DNA of 64,000 nucleotides from Methylomonas sp. 11b (GCF_000515215.1 NZ_KI911557.1:3591741-3655740), one strand, 5' to 3'; shown: positions 1 to 9,596, counted from the first letter of the stretch. The notes: generated from the sequence alone by a model not told the origin. Numbers and translations are program-made.

Positions 1-1
1 A

Positions 2-964
2 TTTCGCCTGATGTTGGACCAGGACAAAGCCCGGGCGCTTGGCGTGTCGACCGCCAGCCTGTCGCAAGCCTTGCAGGCGCATTACGCCGGCATACCGGTC
101 GGGCAACTGCGCGAGCAGGATAAGTTGATCGACATCGTCTGGCGGGCCAGCCCCGAATTGCGCAGCGCAGCCGACGAATTGCAGGACGTCGCGGTTCGTA
201 CGGCCAATGGCAAGTCGGTATCGCTGTCGCAGTTCGTCAAGTTCGAGACCGTGTTCGAGGACGGCGTGCGTTGGCGGCGCAACCGCTTCCCAGCCATCTC
301 GGTGCGCGCCGATGTGGCCGACGGCATGCTGGCACCCGATGTGGCGGCGCAAATCGTTCCCAAGCTTGAGACCATACAAAAGCAGTTGCCGGCCGGCTAT
401 TTCATTGAGACCGGCGCGGCCAAGGAAGATGCCTGGACCGCGCAAAAATCGATTTTGATCTGGATTCCGCTGGTGCTGATCGTCACGCTGGTCCTGTTGA
501 TGATGCAGTTGCAGAACCTGTCCAGGACGTTCATGGTGTTCAGCACCGCACCGCTGGGCGTAATCGGCGCAGCCTTTGCCTTGCTGCTGTTCGGCGCGCC
601 GTTCGGTTTCATGGCCCTACTCGGCATTCTGGCGCTCGCCGGCATGATCATGCGCAACTCGGTGATTTTGGTGGATCAGATCGATCAGGATGAACAGTCA
701 GGGCTAGACACCTGGTCGGCCATCGTCGAATCGACGGTGCGGCGGTTCCGGCCGATCATGCTGACCGCAGCGGCGGCCATTCTGGCGATGATACCTCTGT
801 CGCGTAACGATTTCTTCGGCCCGCAGGCTATCGCCATCATGGGCGGGCTGACGGTGGCGACCGTGTTGACGGTGTTCTTCCTGCCGGCGTTGTATGCGGC
901 TTGGTTCAGGGTGGAGCGTACCGACGCAAAAACTCCCTCTCCCGCCGGGAGAGGGTTGGGGTGA
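2..964 (+). CDS. RND efflux pump inner-membrane subunit, C-terminal part
   Basis: This is the C-terminal third of a resistance-nodulation-division transporter that starts before the window; the frame is open from base 2, so the Met at 11 is probably internal. Visible parts are the end of the second periplasmic (porter/docking) region with the family-typical DQDKARALGVS stretch, then the last membrane helices, including FMALLGILALAGMIMRNSV and FRPIMLTAAAAILAMIPL, and the final helix ending FFLPALYAAWF. Proteins of this family export drugs, dyes or metals using the proton gradient, with a periplasmic adaptor and an outer-membrane factor; the factor is the next gene. Substrate cannot be told. 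The last residues (KTPSPAGRGLG) are encoded by an intergenic repeat, so the natural C-terminus has been extended or replaced by that element. Confidence 0.9.
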   Translation, partial: FRLMLDQDKARALGVSTASLSQALQAHYAGIPVGQLREQDKLIDIVWRASPELRSAADELQDVAVRTANGKSVSLSQFVKFETVFEDGVRWRRNRFPAISVRADVADGMLAPDVAAQIVPKLETIQKQLPAGYFIETGAAKEDAWTAQKSILIWIPLVLIVTLVLLMMQLQNLSRTFMVFSTAPLGVIGAAFALLLFGAPFGFMALLGILALAGMIMRNSVILVDQIDQDEQSGLDTWSAIVESTVRRFRPIMLTAAAAILAMIPLSRNDFFGPQAIAIMGGLTVATVLTVFFLPALYAAWFRVERTDAKTPSPAGRGLG

Positions 965-1021
965 GGGGATAAGGCTTTGTTTTATATGCCCTCATCCTAA
1001 CCTTCTCCCAAGGGGAGAAGG
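933..1021. repeat. REP-like paired-hairpin intergenic repeat
   Basis: Two GC-rich hairpins in opposite orientation. The first is CCCTCTCCC/GGGAGAGGG at 935-955, the second CCTTCTCCC/GGGGAGAAGG at 1001-1021. The segments between them (GGTTGGGGTGAGGG and CCCTCATCCTAACC) also pair with each other, so the whole block is one nested inverted repeat. Elements of this CCCTCTCCC type are widespread between genes in proteobacteria. The stop codon of the RND gene lies inside it. Confidence 0.75.
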
Positions 1022-1084
1022 AATAAACCCCGCTTTTACGATAATCCTCGCGGGTACCGCGCGATGCGACCACGGAGTTTTACA

Positions 1085-2542
1085 ATGAATAATCGATATT
1101 TAACATCGCTAACCATACTGTCCCTGGCTAGTCTAATCGCCTGTACGCCGACCCGCGTCGGGGACCAGGTAGCGCTCAATAGCCCGGCAGCATGGCAACA
1201 CGCGGCTAATGCTCAAGCCACCGATGCGGTTGACCTGACGACTTGGTGGCAAGGTTTCAACGATCCCTTGCTGAACGAGTTGATAGACAAAGCCTTGGCC
1301 GCCAACCACGATCTGAAAATCGCCACCGCTCGCGTTCGCGAAGCCAACGCGATGGTCACCGTCGCCGAAGCGGCGCTGTATCCCAGCCTCGATTTCTCGC
1401 TGTCCGGCGGCCGGGAAAAACGCATCGACCGCATCGTCGGCGTACCAAGCGGGCAGGGCATCAAATTGATTACACCTACCGCCGATGCGGTCAGCGGCGG
1501 CTTGGCGGCGCGCTGGGAAATCGACTTGTTCGGCAGTCGGCATTTGGAAGCGGAAGCCGCCGCCGCGCAAGCCGAAGGCAGCCAGGAAGGCTTGCATGCG
1601 GCGCAAGTCGGTCTGCTGGCCCAAGTGGCGAGCAACTATCTGCAGCTGCGCGGCGTGCAGCAACGCACCGGCATTCTGCAAAACAATATCGCCTTGCAAC
1701 GCGAACGCTTGCGGACATTGCAGGCATTTGTTAAAGCCGGACTGGCTAACGAGGCGGACCTTGCCCGCCAGGAAATGCTGTTGCAGGGCACCGAAGCGAC
1801 GCTGCCGGGACTGGCCAACGCCGAGCAAAACCTGATCCATCGTTTGGGCGTGTTATTGGGCGAGCCGCCGGAAAGCCTAGGAAACCGCTTGGCCGCTGTT
1901 GGCCCGTTACCGAAACAAGCGCCGGCCATGCCGAACCTGCTACCGGCGGATTTGTTGACACAGCGGCCCGATTTGCGCCTGGCGCAAACCGAAGTCAGCG
2001 CGGCGGCGGCCGGCCTTGGGTCGGCGCGGGCCGATCTCTATCCAAAGCTAGTGCTGTCGGTCAGTGGTGGCGTCGGCGCATTGGCGGTCGGCGGTTTTCC
2101 GAGTCTGGCCGATAGCGTTTATGCGCTGGGCTCCGGCCTTTCCGCGCCTATCTTCAATGCCGGTCGCATCCGCGCCCACATTACCGCCGCCGATGCCCGG
2201 CTGGAACAAGTCGCGGCCAATTACGAGAAGACTTTTTTGTTGGCATTGGAGGATGTGGAAAACGCCTTCGTCGCCCATCGTGCCGCGACCGATAGCTTCG
2301 GCCGATTGACTGAAGCGGAAGCCTCGGCGGAAAAAGCTTACCGGTTGGTCGATGCGTTGTATAGTCGCGGAGCGGGGAATTATCTGGCCGTTCTGGATGC
2401 CCAACGCAGTAAGCTCGCCGCTGACGACGAACGCGCCAAAGCCGAAACCGCGGTCGGCGTGGCAATGGTGTCGCTGTACCGAGCTTTCGGCGGCGGCTGG
2501 ACAGTCGATTCATCGGTGGGCGGATCGACAAGGTCTCGATAG
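1085..2542 (+). CDS. Outer-membrane efflux factor, NodT/OprM-type lipoprotein
   Basis: Outer-membrane channel of a tripartite efflux system, 485 residues. The Met at 1085 is chosen because GGAG at 1074-1077 sits 7 bases upstream and the product then begins with a lipoprotein signal peptide ending in a lipobox (SLIAC, Cys about residue 19). The body has the two repeated halves of the TolC/OEP fold: WWQGFNDPLLNELIDKAL near the N-terminus, long alanine-rich helices, and the second-half signature LTQRPDLRLAQTEVSAA followed by GLSAPIFNAGRIRAH. It forms a trimer spanning the outer membrane and periplasm and docks on the RND pump or its adaptor. It directly follows the RND gene, the usual order for RND-OMF operons, separated only by the repeat block. 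Confidence 0.9.
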   Translation: MNNRYLTSLTILSLASLIACTPTRVGDQVALNSPAAWQHAANAQATDAVDLTTWWQGFNDPLLNELIDKALAANHDLKIATARVREANAMVTVAEAALYPSLDFSLSGGREKRIDRIVGVPSGQGIKLITPTADAVSGGLAARWEIDLFGSRHLEAEAAAAQAEGSQEGLHAAQVGLLAQVASNYLQLRGVQQRTGILQNNIALQRERLRTLQAFVKAGLANEADLARQEMLLQGTEATLPGLANAEQNLIHRLGVLLGEPPESLGNRLAAVGPLPKQAPAMPNLLPADLLTQRPDLRLAQTEVSAAAAGLGSARADLYPKLVLSVSGGVGALAVGGFPSLADSVYALGSGLSAPIFNAGRIRAHITAADARLEQVAANYEKTFLLALEDVENAFVAHRAATDSFGRLTEAEASAEKAYRLVDALYSRGAGNYLAVLDAQRSKLAADDERAKAETAVGVAMVSLYRAFGGGWTVDSSVGGSTRSR

Positions 2543-2609
2543 CTAGCCGTTACCAGTAATAGCAATATCAACGAAAGTCATCTCAAGATCATATATACAG
2601 GAAAACCAC

Positions 2610-2654
2610 ATGACGAAACCTTATCGGCAACCCTTAAACACGAATTGTCCATGA
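2610..2654 (+). CDS. Possible 14-codon leader ORF overlapping the ABC ATPase start
   Basis: ATG at 2610 is preceded by an AGGA-type ribosome site (about 2598-2602) and encodes [14 protein letters not shown]. Its TGA (2652-2654) overlaps the ATG of the ABC ATPase at 2651 in an ATGA arrangement. The downstream gene has no good ribosome site of its own, so the leader could supply translational coupling. It could equally be chance; there is no homology support. Confidence 0.3.
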   Translation: MTKPYRQPLNTNCP

Positions 2655-3595
2655 ATGCCGACCCCATTATTTCCATACGCGGCGTAAACAAGACCTATGC
2701 TGGCGGTTTGCAAGCCCTGAAAAACATCAACCTGGACATAAAGCGCGGTGAGATATTTGCTTTGCTCGGCGCCAATGGCGCCGGCAAAACCACGTTGATC
2801 GGCGTCATCTGCGGCATCGTCAACGCCAGTGCCGGCAGCATCATCGCCGACGGCCACGACACCGTGCGGGACTACCGCGCCGTGCGCGCCGCCATCGGCC
2901 TGGTGCCTCAGGAACTGCACACCGACGCCTTCGAGTCGGTGTGGGCCACGGTTAATTTCAGCCGCGGACTGTTTGGCAAGCCGCCCAACCATGCTTATTT
3001 GGAAAAAGTGCTGCGCGATTTATCGTTGTGGGACAAGCGCGATGCGAAAATCATGTCGCTGTCGGGCGGTATGAAACGCCGCGTGCTGATCGCCAAGGCT
3101 CTGGCGCATGAGCCGACGATATTGTTTTTGGATGAGCCTAGCGCCGGGGTCGATGTGGAGTTGCGCCACGACATGTGGCGCATGGTGCGCGAACTGCGCG
3201 CCAATGGCACCACCATCATTTTAACTACCCACTACATCGAAGAAGCCGAAGATATGGCGGACCGCATCGGCGTCATCAATAAGGGCGAACTGATCGTCGT
3301 GGAAGACAAAGCCGTACTGATGCGTAAGCTTGGCAAGAAACAACTCACGCTGACTTTGCGCCAGCCCATGACCGAGATCCCGGTTGAGCTTGACGCCTGG
3401 GCGTTAACGCTGACAGAAGACGGCCAACGCTTAGTCTATAGCTTCGACACTCAGGAAGAAGAGACCGGTATTGCCGAACTGCTGCGCCGGCTAAGCGAGC
3501 ACGGTATCGATTTCAAAGACCTTAGCTCCAGCGAAAGCTCGCTGGAAGACATTTTCGTCAGCCTGGTCCACCAATCACAAGGGACGCAATCATGA
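2651..3595 (+). CDS. ABC-2 type exporter, ATP-binding subunit
   Basis: Cytoplasmic ATPase of an ABC-2/drug-type exporter, 314 residues. Walker A is GANGAGKTT (about residues 40-48), the signature is LSGGMKRR, and Walker B is [12 protein letters not shown] followed by the switch-His segment [11 protein letters not shown]. It resembles the YadG/CcmA-type subfamily, which carries about 80 residues after the nucleotide-binding core. ATG 2651 is preferred over TTG 2645. The stop overlaps the ATG of the permease gene by 4 bases (ATGA), so the two are translated together and form one transporter. Substrate unknown; members of this pair type (YadG-YadH) are often annotated as multidrug or polysaccharide exporters without proof. 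Confidence 0.9.
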   Translation: MNADPIISIRGVNKTYAGGLQALKNINLDIKRGEIFALLGANGAGKTTLIGVICGIVNASAGSIIADGHDTVRDYRAVRAAIGLVPQELHTDAFESVWATVNFSRGLFGKPPNHAYLEKVLRDLSLWDKRDAKIMSLSGGMKRRVLIAKALAHEPTILFLDEPSAGVDVELRHDMWRMVRELRANGTTIILTTHYIEEAEDMADRIGVINKGELIVVEDKAVLMRKLGKKQLTLTLRQPMTEIPVELDAWALTLTEDGQRLVYSFDTQEEETGIAELLRRLSEHGIDFKDLSSSESSLEDIFVSLVHQSQGTQS

Positions 3596-4353
3596 ACATC
3601 TACGGCATCCGCGCCATTTACCGCTTCGAAATGGCCCGCACCTTTCGCACGCTGGCGCAAAGCATCGCCGCGCCGGTGCTGACCACGTCGTTGTACTTCA
3701 TCGTCTTCGGCAAAGCCATTGGCTCGCGGATGGGCGACATCGACAGCGTTAGCTACGGCGCCTTCATCATTCCCGGCCTCGTGATGCTGAATCTGCTCAA
3801 CGAAAGCATCTCCAACGCCTCGTTCGGCATTTACATGCCCAAATGGGCGGGTACGATATACGAGTTGCTGTCGGCACCGGTGTCCTGGATCGAAGTGCTG
3901 TTGGGTTATGTGGGGGCGGCGGCGACCAAGTCGGTGCTGTTGGGCCTGCTGATTTTGGGCACAGCCCGCCTATTCGTGCCTTACGAGATAGCTCATCCGC
4001 TGTGGATGATCGGCTTTTTGCTGCTGACGGCCGTGACCTTCAGTCTGTTCGGTTTCATTATCGGCCTGTGGGCCGACAGTTTTCAGAAATTGCAGGTAGT
4101 GCCGATGTTAGTTGTGACTCCGCTGACCTTCCTGGGCGGCGCGTTCTATTCGATCAATATGCTGCCGCCCTTGTGGCAGAACGTCACTTTGTTCAATCCG
4201 GTGGTGTATTTGATTAGCGGCTTTCGCTGGAGCTTTTACGGCATGGCCGACGTGGATGTGGCAATGAGCATAGGCATGACGTTTGGCTTTCTGAGCGTCT
4301 GTTTGATTTTTGTTTGGTGGGTATTTAAAACCGGGTACAAGATCAGAAATTGA
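3592..4353 (+). CDS. ABC-2 type exporter, permease subunit
   Basis: Integral membrane partner of the preceding ATPase, 253 residues with about six hydrophobic segments. An N-terminal cytoplasmic stretch ([16 protein letters not shown]) leads into the first helix [18 protein letters not shown], and the central segment [18 protein letters not shown] is typical of ABC2_membrane (YadH-like) proteins. The start overlaps the upstream stop. The gene ends just before a strong palindrome shared with convergent pyrD. The exported compound cannot be inferred from the sequence. Confidence 0.9.
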   Translation: MNIYGIRAIYRFEMARTFRTLAQSIAAPVLTTSLYFIVFGKAIGSRMGDIDSVSYGAFIIPGLVMLNLLNESISNASFGIYMPKWAGTIYELLSAPVSWIEVLLGYVGAAATKSVLLGLLILGTARLFVPYEIAHPLWMIGFLLLTAVTFSLFGFIIGLWADSFQKLQVVPMLVVTPLTFLGGAFYSINMLPPLWQNVTLFNPVVYLISGFRWSFYGMADVDVAMSIGMTFGFLSVCLIFVWWVFKTGYKIRN

Positions 4354-4405
4354 GTCTGAAGCAACCTAGACGGCGCTTCATCACTCCACCAAGGAATAGC
4401 TTGTT

Positions 4406-4426
4406 AGGGTACGCACCGCGTACCCT
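4406..4426. terminator. Hairpin between convergent genes
   Basis: AGGGTACGC-ACC-GCGTACCCT is a perfect 9-bp stem with a 3-base loop, followed by TTTGG on the plus strand. It lies 52 bases after the permease stop and 6 bases before the pyrD stop on the other strand, so it may terminate both transcripts. The T-run is short, so termination strength is uncertain. Confidence 0.6.
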
Positions 4427-4431
4427 TTGGT

Positions 4432-5448
4432 TTATCGGATGGCGCTCAGTATCTCTTCGATCAACGCCGGGCCTCTATAAATCAAGCCGCTATAGATCTG
4501 CACCAGGCTGGCGCCGGCCGCGAGTTTTTCCTGGGCGTCTGCGCTACTGAGAATGCCGCCGGCCGCGATAATCGGCAGTTTGCCGTTCAATTCCGCCGCC
4601 AAGCCTTTCACTACCCGAGTCGAACTGTCTTTAACCGGTGCGCCGCTCAAGCCGCCGGCTTCGTTGGCGTGGATATGCCCCTGGATTTTATCGCGGGCGA
4701 TGGTGGTGTTGGTGGCAATCACGCCGTCGATAGCAAATTCCAACAGCAATGCCGCGATGTGGCTAATTTCCTCATCGCTTAAATCCGGCGCGATTTTCAC
4801 CGCGATGGGCGTGTATTTGCCCAGCGCCGTCTGAAGTTTCAGTTGTTCTTCCTTCAAAGCGTTTAACAATTGCTTGATCTCGTCACCTTGCTGCAATTGG
4901 CGCAAATTCTTGGTGTTGGGCGAGGAAATGTTGATCGTGATATAGCTTGCTGCCGCGTAGCTTTTGCGCAAGCCGATCAGATAATCTTCGGTAGCGTTTT
5001 CCAGCGGGGTGTCGGCGTTCTTACCGATATTGATGCCCAATATTCCGCGATACTGGCATTTGTCGACTTGTTCCAGTAAATGATCGACACCCAGATTGTT
5101 AAAGCCCATCCGGTTAATGATGGCTTGATGTTCTGGTAGGCGGAAGAGGCGTGGCTTGGGGTTGCCGGGTTGCGGGCGCGGGGTGACGGTACCGATTTCG
5201 ATAAAGCCAAAACCCAGCTCGGCCAGCGCATCGATATAGTCGCCGTTTTTATCCAAGCCCGCTGCCAGTCCCAACGAATTTTTAAAGTTCAAGCCCATCA
5301 CCTTAACCGGCTTTCCGCTGGATCTTGGTCTGCTCAAAGCCGACAAGCCGGTTTGCTTGGCCAGCTTTAACAAATCCAGCGTGACATGATGCGCGGTTTC
5401 CGGGTCCAGGGAGAACAGTAGGGGGCGTAGCAAAGGATAAAGGTTCAT
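4432..5448 (-). CDS. pyrD: Dihydroorotate dehydrogenase (quinone), class 2
   Basis: Oxidises dihydroorotate to orotate with FMN and passes electrons to the quinone pool; fourth step of pyrimidine synthesis, at the inner face of the membrane. The 338-residue length fits class 2. The N-terminal helices that bind quinone ([17 protein letters not shown]) precede the barrel. Visible motifs are [11 protein letters not shown], the segment [14 protein letters not shown] containing the class-2 catalytic serine, and the C-terminal FMN phosphate site [17 protein letters not shown]. The start codon overlaps the stop of thiO by 4 bases, so the two genes are co-translated although their pathways are unrelated. 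Confidence 0.96.
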   Translation of the reverse strand: MNLYPLLRPLLFSLDPETAHHVTLDLLKLAKQTGLSALSRPRSSGKPVKVMGLNFKNSLGLAAGLDKNGDYIDALAELGFGFIEIGTVTPRPQPGNPKPRLFRLPEHQAIINRMGFNNLGVDHLLEQVDKCQYRGILGINIGKNADTPLENATEDYLIGLRKSYAAASYITINISSPNTKNLRQLQQGDEIKQLLNALKEEQLKLQTALGKYTPIAVKIAPDLSDEEISHIAALLLEFAIDGVIATNTTIARDKIQGHIHANEAGGLSGAPVKDSSTRVVKGLAAELNGKLPIIAAGGILSSADAQEKLAAGASLVQIYSGLIYRGPALIEEILSAIR

Positions 5449-6548
5449 GGTGCGGTTGCTCGAGTTAGCGAATACGGGGTCGGGTCTATTTCGGTGGGGC
5501 GATCCAGAATCAGATCCGCCAACAATTTTGCGGATGCCGGCCCCATTACCAAACCATTTCTAAAATGGCCGGCATTGATGCTGAGGTTGTCAATGTCGGG
5601 ATGCTGTCCAATAGAGGGGATGCCTTGCGGACTGCCGGGGCGCAAGCCTGCCCAATGATGGCAAACCGGATAGTTTTTCAAGGTCGGCAGTAATTCGGTG
5701 GCGAATTGGTAAAGCTGTTGTTTGGCGTCTTCGGTAGTGATCTTATTAAAGCCGGCTTGCTCCACGGTGCTGCCCGACAGGATTTTTCCGTCGCGGCGTG
5801 GGATCAAATATTGATCTCCGTCCAACACCATATAAGGCAGGGTGGTTGGCGTGGCGTCGAACAGCAGCATCTGGCCTCTGACCGGCTTGATTTGCAAGTC
5901 TACCGGCCAATCGGGCAATAAATCCTGCATTAAATCGGTCGTCCAGGCGCCGGCGCTGACGATCAGGTGCTGTGCGGAGTAGCGCCGGTCGGTGGTTTCA
6001 ATGCTCTCAACTTGGCGGTTGGCGATGTTGATCTTACGAATTTCGGTAGTGTCCAGAAATTGCACGCCTGCTTGGATTAAGTAAGCGTGGAGCGATTTCA
6101 ACAATCTTGGATTGCGGGCCTGGGCAATTCCCGGCAGCCACAGCGGTTGGTCGAGATTGCTGGTAAACGGCTCGGTTAATCTCGGTGCGGCAGGCTGGCA
6201 GTCGATGCGGTAGCGTTCGCACCATTGTATAGCTTGTTCGTAGTCCGGGTTTTTGCAGATCAGCATGCCGCAGTCATACCACTCGGGATCGATACCGGTA
6301 GCGGCCAGCAGTTCCTGGCTTAAGGCGGGGTATTTTTTTAAGCTGTTGACGGCTAATTCGGAGATCGCAGCGGCTTGGCGCCAAGGATAAATCGGCAGCA
6401 AAATACCGCCGCCGGCCCATGAGGATTCCAGGCCCGGTTTGGATTTGTCGAGGATCGTCACGTCGCGTCCGGCAAGGCGCAGTTCTCGTGCGGCTAACAG
6501 GCCGCTGATACCGCCGCCGATGATCAGAATATCCAGGTGTGTGGTCAT
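5445..6548 (-). CDS. thiO: Glycine oxidase ThiO (FAD-dependent)
   Basis: FAD-dependent D-amino-acid-oxidase-fold enzyme of 367 residues. ThiO oxidises glycine to the imine used to build the thiazole of thiamine. The N-terminus carries the dinucleotide-binding motif [20 protein letters not shown]. Further family features are [34 protein letters not shown] and the C-terminal [17 protein letters not shown] and [17 protein letters not shown]. It lies upstream of pyrD in the same transcript. No other thi gene is nearby, so the pathway assignment rests on similarity to ThiO; other DAO-family amine oxidases are the alternative. Confidence 0.88.
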   Translation of the reverse strand: MTTHLDILIIGGGISGLLAARELRLAGRDVTILDKSKPGLESSWAGGGILLPIYPWRQAAAISELAVNSLKKYPALSQELLAATGIDPEWYDCGMLICKNPDYEQAIQWCERYRIDCQPAAPRLTEPFTSNLDQPLWLPGIAQARNPRLLKSLHAYLIQAGVQFLDTTEIRKINIANRQVESIETTDRRYSAQHLIVSAGAWTTDLMQDLLPDWPVDLQIKPVRGQMLLFDATPTTLPYMVLDGDQYLIPRRDGKILSGSTVEQAGFNKITTEDAKQQLYQFATELLPTLKNYPVCHHWAGLRPGSPQGIPSIGQHPDIDNLSINAGHFRNGLVMGPASAKLLADLILDRPTEIDPTPYSLTRATAP

Positions 6549-6670
6549 GCAAATGCCGAGGAAAACGGGTGTAAGAAGGCTTTTTTAAGGTAACACGAAG
6601 CCGGCGTATTTAGATAGGGTTTGCCGATTGTCGATGGGTGTGTAAAAAAGCAAATGGCTGTTGTTAATTT

Positions 6671-6698
6671 TTGACAAATATGGATTATAGTTTATAAA
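6671..6698 (+). promoter_or_regulatory. Sigma-70 promoter for the beta-barrel protein gene
   Basis: TTGACA (6671-6676) and TATAAA (6693-6698) with a 16-base spacer in an AT-rich region. This predicts a start near 6705 and a 5' leader of about 155 bases before the ATG at 6863. The stretch 6549-6862 otherwise holds no gene. Confidence 0.6.
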
Positions 6699-6862
6699 GT
6701 ATTTGTATCTTATTGATATAAAACAAAGTTTTTGAGTAAAAAAAATAGACTTAAAACTTGTAAGGCTAGTGTTTTGCTGCTATTATTGCCCACGTGAAGA
6801 AATCCTGTGTTGCTATAAAGCCAATTCAGTCTTAACAATAACTACCCTTGGGGGGAACAACA

Positions 6863-7768
6863 ATGAGTTTTACTAAAACCAAATTAGCGCTGGGCGTTGC
6901 CGCAGCGACTTTGACAATGGCTGGAGCATTCATTGCCCCACAAGCACAAGCAGCTGGTTCCAGCGCTGAGCGCGTAGCTGATGCGGCGGCGAGAAAAACC
7001 GAAGCTCTGGAAGCGCAAATGCAACAAATGGCTGATCAAATGCAAGCCATGCAAGCCGAGTTGAGCCGCGTTAAATCTTCAACTTCTAGTTCTACTGCTG
7101 CCAGTGCAAAAGTTCAAGAGCTGGATCAATGGATGGCCTCTGTTAAATCAACACCTGCTCAAGCGTCTGCTAAAGACAACTTGGTTGCGGTTCGTGGCGG
7201 TTGGCAAGCTTTGGATCATGCCAGAGGAAGCACTGTTTTTCCAACGCATAATGGCGCATTTTTGTCGAATAACCAAAACAACGAAGGCTTTTACTTCGGT
7301 GGTGCATTTGATTTTAACGTCAACAACGATCTGTTCGGTTTGATGGACGACACTTCTTTTGAAGTTGAGTTGGGTATTGAATATGCCCAATACGGTACTG
7401 GTGCAAACACCGTATCAAGTGGTTACGTTGTGCCGTCACTCGGCAATGCTACGGCGATTACAGACAACACTCAAGCAACCGATGCCCGCTTGAGAATCAA
7501 TGCTTCACCAAAAATTAAATTCATGCATGACAGCAAATTGCGTCCATGGATCATTCCGGTCGGTCTGGATATCAACATCCTGGGCGTTCCATCCAACGCG
7601 GTTTCCGTGCTGAACGCCGGCATGAACTTCGGCGCCGGTGCCGAATACGACATCTTCAGAGGCATCGTATTGGGTTCAGATGTGCGTTACCACTACTCAA
7701 CCAGCAAATTGGACGGTACACCTACCGACGGTTTCAGTGCTGGCGGTTATTTAGGTTTCAAATTCTAA
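6863..7768 (+). CDS. Outer-membrane beta-barrel protein with N-terminal coiled coil
   Basis: Secreted envelope protein of 301 residues; not a named family I can identify with certainty. The Met at 6863 is chosen because GGGGGA sits 8 bases before it. The signal peptide ends about AQAAGS (residues 27-31). Residues about 33-70 form a Gln/Met-rich heptad region (EALEAQMQQMADQMQAMQAE) that looks like a short trimeric coiled coil. The rest is rich in alternating hydrophobic strands and ends YLGFKF, with a C-terminal Phe as in outer-membrane barrels. A strong promoter, strong ribosome site and strong terminator suggest high expression. A porin-like or surface role is inference. Confidence 0.75.
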   Translation: MSFTKTKLALGVAAATLTMAGAFIAPQAQAAGSSAERVADAAARKTEALEAQMQQMADQMQAMQAELSRVKSSTSSSTAASAKVQELDQWMASVKSTPAQASAKDNLVAVRGGWQALDHARGSTVFPTHNGAFLSNNQNNEGFYFGGAFDFNVNNDLFGLMDDTSFEVELGIEYAQYGTGANTVSSGYVVPSLGNATAITDNTQATDARLRINASPKIKFMHDSKLRPWIIPVGLDINILGVPSNAVSVLNAGMNFGAGAEYDIFRGIVLGSDVRYHYSTSKLDGTPTDGFSAGGYLGFKF

Positions 7769-7790
7769 GTTGACGCTTAGTTAGCACGCA

Positions 7791-7823
7791 AAAAGGGAAG
7801 GCGTAACAGCCTTCCCTTTTTTT
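7791..7823 (+). terminator. Intrinsic terminator
   Basis: AAAAGGGAAGGC-GTAACA-GCCTTCCCTTTT, a 12-bp stem with a 6-base loop, followed by a run of T. It lies 22 bases after the barrel gene stop and ends just before the proline iminopeptidase gene. Confidence 0.92.
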
Positions 7824-7837
7824 ATGGATGAAAAACA

Positions 7838-8782
7838 ATGAAAACCCTCTATCCGGACGTTTCGCCCTTCCATACTTTCTTTCTGGAAACCGATAGCGAG
7901 CATCGCGTTTACGTCGAGCAATCCGGCAATCCGGCCGGCATTCCAGTGATATTTTTGCATGGCGGTCCGTGTTCCGGTACCAAGCCGGATCATCGGCGGT
8001 TTTTCAATCCCGAGTACTATCATATTATTTTGATGGATCAGCGTGGCTGCGGATTATCGGAGCCGTTTGGTGAATTGCAAGGCAATACCACTCAGGATTT
8101 ATTGGCGGATATGGAGCGTATCCGCAGTCAGTTACGTATTGAAAAATGGTTGTTATTCGGCGGTTCCTGGGGTGGGACCTTGGCGTTACTTTACGCTCAG
8201 CAGTATCCGAGTCACGTGTTGGCAATGATCTTGCGCGGCGTGTTTTTGGCGAGGCAGGCCGATATGGAGTGGTTTCTGGGAAACGGCGTCAATAAAATCT
8301 ATCCGGAGCGTTGGCAGGTCTTATTGGATAATTTGCCCAATTTGCCGGACGCCAATGTTTTGGAGCGATTGGTGGAGGCAATTTTCGGTGCCGATCAGGA
8401 CGCCGCCAGGCGCGCTGCTCAACAATGGCAGGCTTGGAGCGGACAAGTGGCTCTGGGGAATGACTATTTGGAGAGTATGGAGTCGGTCAGCGAGCAGATG
8501 TTGCGGCAAGTAAAAATGGAATTGTCTTATGCCATACATGATTATTTCATCCGCGAAAATCAAATCCTGGAAAACTGTGCAGGGTTACAGGCGATACCGA
8601 CTATCATCATTCACGGCCGAAACGATTTGACCTGTCCTATAGAAGCCGGCTGGCGCCTGCATCAGGCCTTACCGCAATCTCGTTACGTAGTGTTGCCGAA
8701 TGCCGGGCACATTGCGCGGGGCGACGAAATGATCGATGCTTTGGTATCCGCGACCGATGAAATGGCCAAGCTTTTAGCGTAG
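7838..8782 (+). CDS. pip: Proline iminopeptidase (alpha/beta hydrolase)
   Basis: Cytoplasmic aminopeptidase that removes N-terminal proline, 314 residues. It shows the oxyanion-side motif HGGPCSG (usual form HGGPGxG, here with Cys), the DQRGCGLSEP loop, and the nucleophile elbow GGSWGGTLAL with the catalytic Ser about residue 110. The acid and His are expected in HGRNDLTCP and NAGHIARG near the C-terminus. The cap domain lies between. It is followed 11 bases later by ubiX and probably shares its transcript. The G-to-C change in the first motif is mild and does not remove a catalytic residue. Confidence 0.92.
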   Translation: MKTLYPDVSPFHTFFLETDSEHRVYVEQSGNPAGIPVIFLHGGPCSGTKPDHRRFFNPEYYHIILMDQRGCGLSEPFGELQGNTTQDLLADMERIRSQLRIEKWLLFGGSWGGTLALLYAQQYPSHVLAMILRGVFLARQADMEWFLGNGVNKIYPERWQVLLDNLPNLPDANVLERLVEAIFGADQDAARRAAQQWQAWSGQVALGNDYLESMESVSEQMLRQVKMELSYAIHDYFIRENQILENCAGLQAIPTIIIHGRNDLTCPIEAGWRLHQALPQSRYVVLPNAGHIARGDEMIDALVSATDEMAKLLA

Positions 8783-8793
8783 ACAAGGGAATT

Positions 8794-9375
8794 ATGAGCA
8801 ACAAAAAACGACTGGTTATTGCCATGACCGGCGCTACCGGGGCCATCTACGGCGTCCGGATGCTGCAAGTGTTGCGGGAGCGAGACGAATGGGAAACTCA
8901 TCTCGTCGTATCGACAGCTGGTTTCGTTAATCTAAAATACGAGCTGGATATGGATCGCGCTACCTTGTATGAGTTGGCGGATGTTACGCACGGCATAAAC
9001 GATATTGCCTCCTGTATTGCCAGCGGTTCTTTCAAGACCGAGGGCGTGGTGATTGCGCCATGCTCGATGAAAACCCTGGCGGCTGTGGCGCATGGGTTTG
9101 GCGACAACTTGATTTCTCGGGCGGCGGACGTGGCATTGAAGGAGCGCCGCAAAACGGTGCTGGTGCCTCGTGAAACCCCGTTAAATTTGGCGCATATCCG
9201 CAATATGGCCAGCGTCACGGAAATGGGCGGGATTATCTATCCGCCGATGCCGGCTTTTTACAACAAGACCGATTCCGTAAGGGCGATGGTTGATGAAGGT
9301 GTGGGTCGAATCCTGGATATGTTTGGGGTTGATGCGACCGGTCTTTTCAAACCATGGACCGGTCTGGACGGTTAA
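8794..9375 (+). CDS. ubiX: Flavin prenyltransferase UbiX
   Basis: Makes prenylated FMN, the cofactor of the UbiD decarboxylase in ubiquinone synthesis. 193 residues with the N-terminal FMN-binding motif AMTGATGAIYGVRML, the central IAPCSMKTLAAVAHG, and the C-terminal RETPLNLAHIRNMASV typical of UbiX/Pad1. The ATG has an AAGGGA site 4 bases upstream and lies close behind pip. No ubiD is present in the window. Confidence 0.95.
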   Translation: MSNKKRLVIAMTGATGAIYGVRMLQVLRERDEWETHLVVSTAGFVNLKYELDMDRATLYELADVTHGINDIASCIASGSFKTEGVVIAPCSMKTLAAVAHGFGDNLISRAADVALKERRKTVLVPRETPLNLAHIRNMASVTEMGGIIYPPMPAFYNKTDSVRAMVDEGVGRILDMFGVDATGLFKPWTGLDG

Positions 9376-9433
9376 GTTTTTATCGGTCCGGACTGAATAC
9401 AAGGTTTTTACTGAGTAAATAGTCGGTCTTCAA

Positions 9434-9463
9434 TTGACAGGGTGCCTTATTCTGATTTAGAGT
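9434..9463 (+). promoter_or_regulatory. Possible sigma-70 promoter for hps
   Basis: TTGACA (9434-9439) is followed after 18 bases by TAGAGT (9458-9463). This would give a leader of about 125 bases before hps. The -35 is perfect and the -10 is weak. The rest of 9376-9596 holds no gene. Confidence 0.4.
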
Positions 9464-9596
9464 TGCCGCACTCGCGAAAACTGCCCATCGACAAAGGCTT
9501 GCGGCGCTCTCGACTTAATGACCTGAAAATGGCGTTTTGGTCGGGGGGTGGGTCTTAAAACAATAACTGTAACTATAACAATCGGAGCACATAAAT

